From QHXM01 sp032160165 (GTDB lineage: Bacteria; Acidobacteriota; Blastocatellia; Pyrinomonadales; Pyrinomonadaceae), in the NCBI GenBank assembly GCA_032160165.1, contig JAVHWA010000162.1, positions 31,100 to 95,099 on the forward strand: DNA of 64,000 bases, read 5' to 3'. This document shows positions 50,815 through 57,386 of the stretch, one piece after another. Numbering within the stretch: position 1 is the first letter of the stretch; each line of letters opens with the position of its first letter. A program made the translations under genes and the position numbers. The notes under the pieces are model-generated. The model saw only the letters and a program-made list of their open reading frames with translations, did not search any database and had not been told where the DNA came from.

Positions 50815-52008
50815 TTGGAACGCAGAAAACGTTCGCTCGACAATATAGTCCTTATTGTTGGGATGGGCGTTTTCCTATGGGTGCTGCTGCTTCCAAAGCC
50901 CAGCGCCAATTGGGTGTACCTCGACACTCTAAAGTACGCGTCTACGACTCTGAAGGGTCAAATGCCCTTCTCAGACTTTGCTGCCATGGTCGTCGGCTTT
51001 CGCGCTCTCTACAACAGGACCGATCCCTATCCTGTGCTGGGAACGGCTTTCAGAGATCTTGGAATTGACTGGGATGTTAGACATGGAAGCAATCATCCGC
51101 CGACCTCCTACCTGCTTGCCGCACCCGTCGCGTTCATGCCGTGGCCTTGGGCTTCCGCCGTATGGGCCTGGCTCATGCTCTGTCTGATCGTCTTGAGCTA
51201 TCGCTTCTACGGACTATCCTGGAAGTTGTCTTTGGGATTGATGCCTCTGACTCTCCTCTGGCCTCCGGCGTCAGCATCGCTTGGGCAAGTGACCATCGTT
51301 TGGATGTTCGGCGTTGCGATGGCTTATCACTTTCGGCGGAGCAAACTATTTTGGAGTGGAGTCAGCGTGGGTGTGGCGTCGGCTTCGAAATACCTTCCAG
51401 CCCTTTTGATGATCGCGTTTATTATCAAGCGAAAGTGGATGGCGATTCTTGGCTTCGTCGCTTTCTGGATTGCGGCCTTAGCATTGGTTCTGATCCTGAA
51501 TGCTTCGGCCATCCAGAGGTATGTGGAAGAGAACAGGCACACCTCAGTTGCCATAATGCAACGACCCGATAATGCCGCGCCGCTGCTGGTCGGTTACCGC
51601 TATGGCGGATGGCTCGGCCTGGCCGCCATAATCTGTTTCTTCGGAGCGATAGTCGTTGTAAATCGACAGTGCTTTTCAGGTGAGAAAGATTACCCCACGA
51701 CGAGAGCGTGGATGCTGCTCACGTACTTCGCGGTAGCGTGCATTCCCATCTTTTGGATCTACTCGCTAATGCCGCTCGTGCCGGTCATCGCGTTCCTGGT
51801 GAAGGGAGGAAGGGTAGCTACGACGATCCTGGCGATTGCCGCTGTCCTGATTCCGTCAATCTTCATACAGGCGGGCGAGGCATCCATTCTTGCAATCGCA
51901 GGCGCCGTTGCCCTCCTCGGTCTGGCGCTGATCTGCGATGTCCTGCCTACGAAACTCTTCCAGAAGCGATGGCGATTCGATCACTTGGTTGCAGCAGGCG
52001 CGCGATAA
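50815..52008 (+). CDS. GT87/DUF2029-like membrane glycosyltransferase
   Basis: Integral membrane protein of 397 residues with about ten hydrophobic segments. After the first (IVLIVGMGVFLWVLLL) comes a periplasmic loop with acidic residues (GFRALYNRTDPYPV) and the NHPPTSYLLAAPVAF segment, both typical of the GT87 (DUF2029) group that uses polyprenyl-phosphate sugars as donors. TTG start at 50815 with GGGAG 9 bases upstream. The donor and acceptor are unknown; it may decorate a glycolipid or surface glycan. It is convergent with the VWA gene, overlapping its end by 28 bp. Confidence 0.8.
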   Translation: MERRKRSLDNIVLIVGMGVFLWVLLLPKPSANWVYLDTLKYASTTLKGQMPFSDFAAMVVGFRALYNRTDPYPVLGTAFRDLGIDWDVRHGSNHPPTSYLLAAPVAFMPWPWASAVWAWLMLCLIVLSYRFYGLSWKLSLGLMPLTLLWPPASASLGQVTIVWMFGVAMAYHFRRSKLFWSGVSVGVASASKYLPALLMIAFIIKRKWMAILGFVAFWIAALALVLILNASAIQRYVEENRHTSVAIMQRPDNAAPLLVGYRYGGWLGLAAIICFFGAIVVVNRQCFSGEKDYPTTRAWMLLTYFAVACIPIFWIYSLMPLVPVIAFLVKGGRVATTILAIAAVLIPSIFIQAGEASILAIAGAVALLGLALICDVLPTKLFQKRWRFDHLVAAGAR

Positions 52009-53366
52009 CCCGGACGCGCGCGAACTGACGTGCTCTTGCGAGTGGTCGTGACTTTGATCTTGTGATACTTGCCATCTCGCATGTTTTCCCTCGGCGGGTA
52101 ATAGCCAAGCGCGTATTGCGTTCTTAGTTCGGCCGCGATCTGCGCAAAGGCTGCGGGCAGCGATACGAGCGTGTCAGCCCGATAGAGCTGTCCGCCGGAC
52201 TTGTTGGCGATCTCGTTCAAATAAGCGTCGGCAGTTCTGAAGAGCATATCCAGCTCGGCACTGACGTTGTCGTTTGGATAACGACTGGTCGTTGGCCGCG
52301 TCGGATCGTTGGGATTATTCCTCGGATCGTTGGGATCATACCTCGGATCATTGGGATCATTCCGAGGATACCGATTGTCGCGATCACGATCGCGATCATT
52401 CCTCGTATCGGTTGTAATCACTACGCCGCCCGGCAAGCGGGGATAGCCGATGCCGCCACCCGGTCGGCCCGTTGGGACAGGAGTCGATCCGCCGTTTGGA
52501 AAAGTCGGCGGCGTCGTTCCTGGCGGGCGCCCGCCCAGAATTGATGCGAGATCAATGACGCGTCCCGACCCCTGCTGTTGGCGGAGAAGCCGTTCCAGCT
52601 CTTCGCGAGTGTCGTAACGTATCGGGTAGACAATGATACCGGCCTCTTCGATCATCCTCACATTCTTCTCATAGCTTTCCCGGTCGCTATAGGAATCAAC
52701 GCCGTCGGTGAAGATAACGACAGCCTTACGCCCTTTTATGCGCTGCAGCGCGTTCAAGCCGATTCGCATTGCATCGTACAGTTTCGTGCCGTGTCCGGGT
52801 CGAGTGTCCCTGATCGCCCATTGAAGCACCGCCCGGTCTGATGAGAAGTCGCACAGGTCTCGGATGCTGTCGTCAAACGAGATGACCTTGACTCGATCAG
52901 CCTTTTGCAATTGCTCGGTAAAGGCGATCGCGGCTTGCTGAATCTGTCCCAACTTCTCCTGGGTGCTTGCGCTGGTATCAAGCATGAGCACGACGTGGAA
53001 AGGAGCAGTCACCGTTTCGAAGAATGAAACCTGCTGCGGCACTCCGTCCTCAGAGACGGTGAACTCTTCCTGTGTGAGGTCCGGGATATACCGGTTGTTT
53101 CGATCACTGACGATAACGGGGACCGTGACGAGGCTCGTTTCGATCTTGACGGTCTCCAGATCCTGCGGCCCTTTGTCGGTTTCGGCGGGAAGCGTTTCGT
53201 CGGGCGCACTCCTGGGCTCGGCAGGAGGCGTCTTCTCCGTGCTCTGAACTTTTTTCTGAGGCTCAGCGGTCTGCTGGCGCTTGCGCCCTGCCTGCGCAGC
53301 AGCACCTCCCACAAAAAGGAATACTAGAACCAATGCCGCCAAGGCGGCTTTAATGGACAGGCGCAT
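51981..53366 (-). CDS. Secreted VWA-domain protein, acidobacterial VWFA-related type
   Basis: Protein of 461 residues. It has a signal peptide (MRLSIKAALAALVLVFLFVGGAAAQA) and a polar linker, then an N-terminal beta domain (VETSLVTVPVIVSDRNN, YIPDLTQEEFTVSEDG). A VWA domain follows with the MIDAS motif DTSAS (VVLMLDTSASTQEKL) and TDGVDSYS. A low-complexity insert (RDRDRDNRYPRNDPNDPRYD) precedes a C-terminal domain ending GYYPPRENMRDGKYHKIKV. The pattern fits the VWFA-related family common in Acidobacteria. ATG 53366 has AAGGAG 9 bases upstream; the longer frame to 53444 would put 26 residues before the signal peptide. Probably periplasmic or surface protein-binding; function unknown. Confidence 0.87.
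   Translation of the reverse strand: MRLSIKAALAALVLVFLFVGGAAAQAGRKRQQTAEPQKKVQSTEKTPPAEPRSAPDETLPAETDKGPQDLETVKIETSLVTVPVIVSDRNNRYIPDLTQEEFTVSEDGVPQQVSFFETVTAPFHVVLMLDTSASTQEKLGQIQQAAIAFTEQLQKADRVKVISFDDSIRDLCDFSSDRAVLQWAIRDTRPGHGTKLYDAMRIGLNALQRIKGRKAVVIFTDGVDSYSDRESYEKNVRMIEEAGIIVYPIRYDTREELERLLRQQQGSGRVIDLASILGGRPPGTTPPTFPNGGSTPVPTGRPGGGIGYPRLPGGVVITTDTRNDRDRDRDNRYPRNDPNDPRYDPNDPRNNPNDPTRPTTSRYPNDNVSAELDMLFRTADAYLNEIANKSGGQLYRADTLVSLPAAFAQIAAELRTQYALGYYPPRENMRDGKYHKIKVTTTRKSTSVRARPGYRAPAATK
52300..52395. repeat. Degenerate tandem repeat coding Asp-Pro-Asn-rich segment
   Basis: Within the VWA gene, units of about 21-24 bases around TCGTTGGGAT / CTCGGATC recur at least four times and code for DPNDPR(Y/N)-like heptads after an RD-repeat. 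This region is a candidate for length variation between strains. Confidence 0.6.
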
Positions 53367-53575
53367 CTTGAGTGGCTCCTTGCTCGGGTACGAAACTGCT
53401 GGATGGCTGATGTGGCGTCTCTTCGATGTTCGCAATGAAGGCAAAGGTTTGCCCGCCTTCTAAATGTTGCGATCGAAGAAGTGCCACAGAAGTAATGAGA
53501 GGGACAAGTCCAGGGGATTATCCTCGCGACAGGTCGCAATTCTGCGTCCTGTAATTCGAAAGGAACAGTTGGATA

Positions 53576-54124
53576 ATGCTTTCCTCAATCAAGAGACTTT
53601 TCTTCTGCTGCGGTTCGCGAGGGCCTCGCTACGTCACACGACGCTGGCTGGGGACCTTATCATTTGCCGGGATCCTATTGATCTCAACATCGTTTGTGAC
53701 CGCGGCACAGAACTCCAGCACGATTACCACCCAGGGCGACTCGGCACGTCCGGTCATCAAAGATTCCGCTCCGGTGTCAGACTCTACAGCCGCTCCGTTG
53801 ACGGATCCGGCTGCGATTCTGCGCGCGGCGAAACTTATCTATGTCCGCAAGAAATCCGTCTATTTCAAAGCGCCGGAGCTCGAGAACGAGCTCCGCAAGC
53901 GTCCGGAGTTCCAACGCTGGGGCCTCGTAATCACGCGCAACGAATCCGATGCGGATTTGATCATAGAAGTCGGCAGGAAGGTCTTCACGACCAGATTTAT
54001 CTACACCGTGATAGATCCGCGCACTGACATTGTAGTCACTACCGGAAAGCTAAGTTCATTGGGCGGAACCCTCGCCACTAAAATCGCCAAACGCTTCATC
54101 GAACAAATGCAGCAAGTGCGATGA
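53576..54124 (+). CDS. Hypothetical exported protein
   Basis: Protein of 182 residues, not recognised. After a basic N-terminus of about 24 residues comes a hydrophobic segment (LSFAGILLISTSFVTAA, about 28-44) that looks like a signal peptide, then a Ser/Thr/Asp-rich linker and a compact alpha/beta domain (AKLIYVRKKSVYFKAPELENEL, RWGLVITRNESDADLIIEV, FIYTVIDPRTDIVVTTGKL). The domain resembles the fold of small periplasmic proteins with a repeated beta-alpha-beta layout. It precedes the sensor kinase gene by 27 bases and could be co-transcribed with it. Confidence 0.72.
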   Translation: MLSSIKRLFFCCGSRGPRYVTRRWLGTLSFAGILLISTSFVTAAQNSSTITTQGDSARPVIKDSAPVSDSTAAPLTDPAAILRAAKLIYVRKKSVYFKAPELENELRKRPEFQRWGLVITRNESDADLIIEVGRKVFTTRFIYTVIDPRTDIVVTTGKLSSLGGTLATKIAKRFIEQMQQVR

Positions 54125-54151
54125 GGCGCCCCGGCGGTATACAATGCCCAC

Positions 54152-55369
54152 GTGTGGAAAGGACTTCTTGAGAAGCAGTGGCTCGGATACTCTCTGGCTG
54201 TATTGGGCGTTACCGCCCTCACAGGCGCGCTCAAGTTGTTCGGTGGTAATATTAACCCGACGACCGTCGCGCTCGTCCTGCTACTCGTCATCCTCTTCAT
54301 TGCCACCGGTTGGGGCTCGCGTCCGGCCATTGTCGCATCTGTTCTCAGCGTCGTCTGCTTCAACTTCTTCTACCTGCCGCCGGTCGGGACCTTTTCCATC
54401 AGCGACCCCCATAACTGGATCGCACTTCTCGCTTTTCTTGTGACTGCAATCACGGCCGGAGAACTCTCGGCCCGCGCCAAGCGAAGAGCAAAAGAGGCGG
54501 ATGCGGGACGACGCGAAATCGAGAGACTATACAAGGAGCTGCAGGACTCTTTCGAGCGCTCCAGTCAGGCGAAAGCCCTCGAACAGAGCGAGCGATTGAA
54601 ATCAGCTCTGCTGGACGCAGTCACTCACGACTTGCGCACACCCCTGACCTCGATCAAGGCATCGGTCACGACGCTTCTGGATGAAACCAATGGAGCCGGC
54701 GGCGACGGTCAGTCTATCACGCTCGATGCCGCATCGCGCCGCGAGATGTTGGAAGTGATCGATGAAGAGAGCGACCGCCTCAACCGCTTTATTGGCGGAT
54801 TGATCGAATTGGCGCGTATCGAGGCAGGCGAAATGCAACTAAGGCGGCGATGGGGCGCAATCGATGAGATCGTAGCCGCCGCACTCTCGCGCGCGGAAAC
54901 CCTGACGCGCCGACATCGGATACAGATCGACATCGAACGCGATTTGCCGGTAGTCCGAGTAGACGCGCGAGCGGTCAGCGAGGTGGTTTACACGATTCTG
55001 GACAATGCGGCTAAGTACTCGCCGCCTGAGACAACAATTCTGGTCGAGGCACGACGTGAGGGCGACGACAGCGTCCTCATAGCGATAGTTGATAATGGAG
55101 AGACTATTGCTCCTGAGCTTCGCGAGCGCGTCTTCGATAAATTCTTTCGCGCCACCCGAGATGGCGACATCACCAGGCATCAGCCTTCGGGAACTGGCAT
55201 GGGCCTCGCGATCGCAAAAGGGATTGTCGAAGCGCACGACGGTCGCATTTGGATCGAGGGCGGCAACAACGGCAAAGGAACTCGTGTAGTGTTCACGCTC
55301 CCAATCGGAGACGAAGAAGAGCGACTGGCGGTCACATCGAGTCATGAGAACGTAGCGCGCAACGTGTGA
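54152..55369 (+). CDS. Sensor histidine kinase, KdpD-like membrane type with DUF4118
   Basis: Protein of 405 residues. Four transmembrane segments in the first about 100 residues form a DUF4118 domain as in KdpD (PTTVALVLLLVILFIATGWGSRPAIVASVLSVVCFNFFYLPP). A coiled-coil linker, HisKA domain (H-box TLDAVTHDLRTPLTSIK) and HATPase domain (N-box ILDNAAKYSPPE; G boxes GTGMGLAIAKGIVEAH) follow. It lacks the long N-terminal KdpD and USP domains of full-length KdpD (about 900 residues). GTG start. It pairs with the response regulator that overlaps its stop. Signal unknown; potassium or envelope status is plausible, given kimA nearby. Confidence 0.88.
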   Translation: MWKGLLEKQWLGYSLAVLGVTALTGALKLFGGNINPTTVALVLLLVILFIATGWGSRPAIVASVLSVVCFNFFYLPPVGTFSISDPHNWIALLAFLVTAITAGELSARAKRRAKEADAGRREIERLYKELQDSFERSSQAKALEQSERLKSALLDAVTHDLRTPLTSIKASVTTLLDETNGAGGDGQSITLDAASRREMLEVIDEESDRLNRFIGGLIELARIEAGEMQLRRRWGAIDEIVAAALSRAETLTRRHRIQIDIERDLPVVRVDARAVSEVVYTILDNAAKYSPPETTILVEARREGDDSVLIAIVDNGETIAPELRERVFDKFFRATRDGDITRHQPSGTGMGLAIAKGIVEAHDGRIWIEGGNNGKGTRVVFTLPIGDEEERLAVTSSHENVARNV

Positions 55370-55401
55370 TCGACTCGTTTCAGGGAGTCTGGCAAACAAG
55401 G

Positions 55402-56127
55402 ATGGAAAAGCGGGACCGAATTCTGATCGTCGACGACGAGCCTCAACTGACGCGAGTCTTGAGGACCGGGCTCAAGTCGCATGGGTATGATGTGCGGGTT
55501 GCTGCCGACGGCCAATCGGGACTCGAGGCCTTCGGGGATTGGCAGCCCGACTTGCTCTTGACCGATCTGGCGATGCCGAATGTGGACGGGCTCGAGCTGT
55601 GCCGGCGAGTACGGGCTGTTTCACAAATACCGATCATCGTCCTCTCGGCCAAGGGAGAGGAAAAGACAAAGGTCGAAGCGCTCGACATCGGCGCCGACGA
55701 CTACGTCACCAAGCCGTTCGGGATCGACGAACTGCTCGCGCGAGTGCGCGCTGCTCTTCGCCGCGCCTCCACCTCAATCGCAAAAGAGCCTGCATCGACC
55801 GTACTCGAGGTTAACGATTTTCGCGTGGACCTGGAATCGCGTAGCGTCACTGTCGAAGGACGCGACATCCATCTCACGCCTAAAGAGTTTGACCTTCTCG
55901 TTTACTTCATCAATAACGCGGGAAAGGTGCTGACACATCGAACCCTCTTGTCCGCGATTTGGGGCGGCAATTACGTTGAGCAAAGTGAATATCTTCGCGT
56001 GTTCGTCGGCCAGTTGAGGAAAAAGATCGAGCCCGACGCATCAAAGCCCCACTACATTCTGACCGAACCCTGGGTCGGCTATCGTTTCGAACCTGACGGG
56101 TCGTTCGAAAGAGCTTCGCTAACCTGA
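55402..56127 (+). CDS. kdpE: OmpR-family response regulator, KdpE-like
   Basis: Protein of 241 residues. The receiver domain has the acidic pocket DDE (11-13), phosphorylatable Asp55 in LLLTDLAMPNVDG and the conserved Lys in VLSAKGEE. The winged-helix DNA-binding domain follows (LTPKEFDLLVYFINNAGKVLTHRTLLSAIWG, YLRVFVGQLRKKIEPD, TEPWVGYRF), with wording typical of KdpE. It is activated by the kinase encoded upstream. I chose ATG 55402 just before RILIVDDEP; a GTG at 55366 that overlaps the kinase stop is an equally possible coupled start with 12 more residues. A likely target site is found at 56998-57041, 870 bases downstream. Confidence 0.87.
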   Translation: MEKRDRILIVDDEPQLTRVLRTGLKSHGYDVRVAADGQSGLEAFGDWQPDLLLTDLAMPNVDGLELCRRVRAVSQIPIIVLSAKGEEKTKVEALDIGADDYVTKPFGIDELLARVRAALRRASTSIAKEPASTVLEVNDFRVDLESRSVTVEGRDIHLTPKEFDLLVYFINNAGKVLTHRTLLSAIWGGNYVEQSEYLRVFVGQLRKKIEPDASKPHYILTEPWVGYRFEPDGSFERASLT

Positions 56128-56144
56128 TAAGTCCTGGAAACTTT

Positions 56145-56762
56145 ATGGAATCACTACCGCAATTGTTCGAGAACAACCGTGCCTGGGCCGCCGCAATGAC
56201 CCGGCAGGATCCGGATTTCTTCAAACGTTTATCTGCGCAACAATCGCCTCACTACCTTTGGATCGGTTGCTCAGACAGCCGCGTGCCTGAGAGTCAGATT
56301 GTCAATCTCCTGCCTGGCGACATGTTCGTTCATCGCAACGTCGCAAACCTGGTGGTGGATGGCGACCTCAATTGTCTTTCGACAATTCAGTTTGCGGTTG
56401 ATGTGCTGCGCGTGACCCACATCATAGTTTGCGGACACTACAGCTGCGGTGGAGTTCTGGCTGCGTTGCAGAACAACAAGCTTGGCCTGATCGACAACTG
56501 GCTGCGCCACCTTCAGGACGTCCGCGCCAAACATCGGTCCGAGATCGATTCGTTGAAAACGGAGCCGGAACAGCATGCTCGACTATGCGAATTAAACGTC
56601 GTAGAGCAGGTTGTGAATGTTAGTCAGACCCCGATCGTCCGCGACGCGTGGATGCGTGGCCGGCCGCTGGCAGTCCACGGGTGGATCTACGGTCTCAGTG
56701 ATGGAATCCTGCGCGACCTGGATGTGACAGTGAGCTCGGAGAACGACGTACCGAAGCGGTGA
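56145..56762 (+). CDS. can: Beta-class carbonic anhydrase
   Basis: Protein of 205 residues with zinc ligands Cys41, His97 and Cys100, and the Asp43/Arg45 dyad in CSDSRVPESQI. HRNVAN, and VCGHYSCGG around the metal site, are diagnostic for the beta class. It interconverts CO2 and bicarbonate in the cytoplasm. The gene follows the response regulator by 17 bases and may be co-transcribed with it. Length is normal for the bacterial Can type. Confidence 0.94.
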   Translation: MESLPQLFENNRAWAAAMTRQDPDFFKRLSAQQSPHYLWIGCSDSRVPESQIVNLLPGDMFVHRNVANLVVDGDLNCLSTIQFAVDVLRVTHIIVCGHYSCGGVLAALQNNKLGLIDNWLRHLQDVRAKHRSEIDSLKTEPEQHARLCELNVVEQVVNVSQTPIVRDAWMRGRPLAVHGWIYGLSDGILRDLDVTVSSENDVPKR

Positions 56763-56835
56763 CGCGGCTCTTCCGAATATCGCACTTCACTAGAAGGATT
56801 CAGCAGCCACCGCTCAAACCTCGGCGTCGCCGCCC

Positions 56836-56954
56836 TCCACTGCGGTAAGGCCTGCCTTCCCGGCCGCGACCCGGCAGGCAGTTCTCGTCGAGGCTCAGCC
56901 TCGACGAGAAGTAGAGACCAAACCATAACGGTGAGGCAAGCCTCACCGCACTGG
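56836..56954. repeat. Composite palindromic element A (119 bp, three hairpins, imperfect terminal inverted repeats)
   Basis: Three palindromes lie side by side. GCCTGCC (56849-56855) pairs with GGCAGGC (56872-56878). TTCTCGTCGAGGC (56882-56894) pairs perfectly with GCCTCGACGAGAA (56898-56910) around TCA. CGGTGAGGC (56929-56937) pairs with GCCTCACCG (56940-56948) around AA. The two ends are imperfect inverted copies of each other (CCACTGCGGTAAGGC and the complement of GCCTCACCGCACTGG). No open frame. It looks like a non-autonomous palindromic repeat (REP/MITE-like). Confidence 0.6.
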
Positions 56955-56997
56955 AAACGGCAAAGCCGCGAGAAGTCCCAATCGAAAGTCCTCCCTC

Positions 56998-57041
56998 CTT
57001 TATAAACTCCTTACGCCTTCTTTATGCCTTCCTTACGAATT
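56998..57041 (+). promoter_or_regulatory. Four phased 11-bp repeats, probable OmpR/KdpE-type operator of kimA
   Basis: Hexamers TTTATA (56999), CTTACG (57010), TTTATG (57021) and CTTACG (57032) are each separated by exactly 5 bases, giving an 11-bp period on one face of the helix. OmpR-family regulators bind such direct repeats, and the E. coli KdpE box as I remember it is TTTATA-N5-TTTACA. A KdpE-like regulator is encoded 0.9 kb upstream. A -10-like TATAGG (57053-57058) lies just downstream, at the correct distance for class II activation. Confidence 0.6.
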
Positions 57042-57077
57042 ACCTCGTAATCTATAGGTGTTGACAACTTGAACGCC

Positions 57078-57240
57078 GAAGCTGCGCACGGGCGACTGAT
57101 ATAACGCCGAGAGGAGCAGCGCGGGGGAACCAGAGTCTCCGGCTTTGCCGAGACACGGGGCGCATCATGCGGAAGGTCAGACGGCCCGACGCAAGTAGGA
57201 CACTTCCGGTCCGAGCCCGACAGCTAACCTCGTAGGCTTG
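57078..57240 (+). promoter_or_regulatory. c-di-AMP (ydaO/yuaA) riboswitch
   Basis: The region contains the conserved core blocks of the ydaO/yuaA aptamer in the right order: GCGGGGGAACCA, a hairpin CGGCTTTGCCG, GGGGCG, a variable arm, then CCGAGCCCGACAGCTAACCTC-GTAGGC, equivalent to CCGAATCCGTCAGCTAACCTC-GTAAGC of Bacillus ydaO. A terminal stem AAGCT (57079-57083) with GGCTT (57235-57239) closes it. Bacterial riboswitches of this class bind cyclic di-AMP and normally switch off potassium importers and cell-wall genes. It sits in the leader of a KimA-family gene, a classic target. Confidence 0.88.
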
Positions 57241-57275
57241 ATGGAAGAGGCCGGCACAAGCGCGATCGGTATTCG

Positions 57276-57308
57276 AAGGCGCGGGAGCTCGAAGCTTCCG
57301 CGCCTTTT
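57276..57308 (+). terminator. Intrinsic terminator of the riboswitch expression platform
   Basis: AAGGCGCGG (57276-57284) pairs with CCGCGCCTT (57298-57306), then a G-T wobble and AGCT/AGCT around the triloop CGA, giving 14 pairs. It is followed by TTTT (57305-57308). It lies 36 bases after the aptamer and 80 bases before the start codon, so ligand binding probably favours termination. Confidence 0.8.
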
Positions 57309-57386
57309 CGTCGTGCTCAGCATGAGGGAGGACTAATCGGTTCCTCCAAACCGCGGGTTGACGATCCGGCGGGGGAACCCGAGAAA

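Noticed and set aside
57360..57386. Second riboswitch copy suggested by a repeated GCGGGGGAACC before the kimA start
   Set aside because: Only the short G-rich string is repeated; the other conserved blocks of the aptamer are absent, and the string more likely serves as part of the ribosome site.
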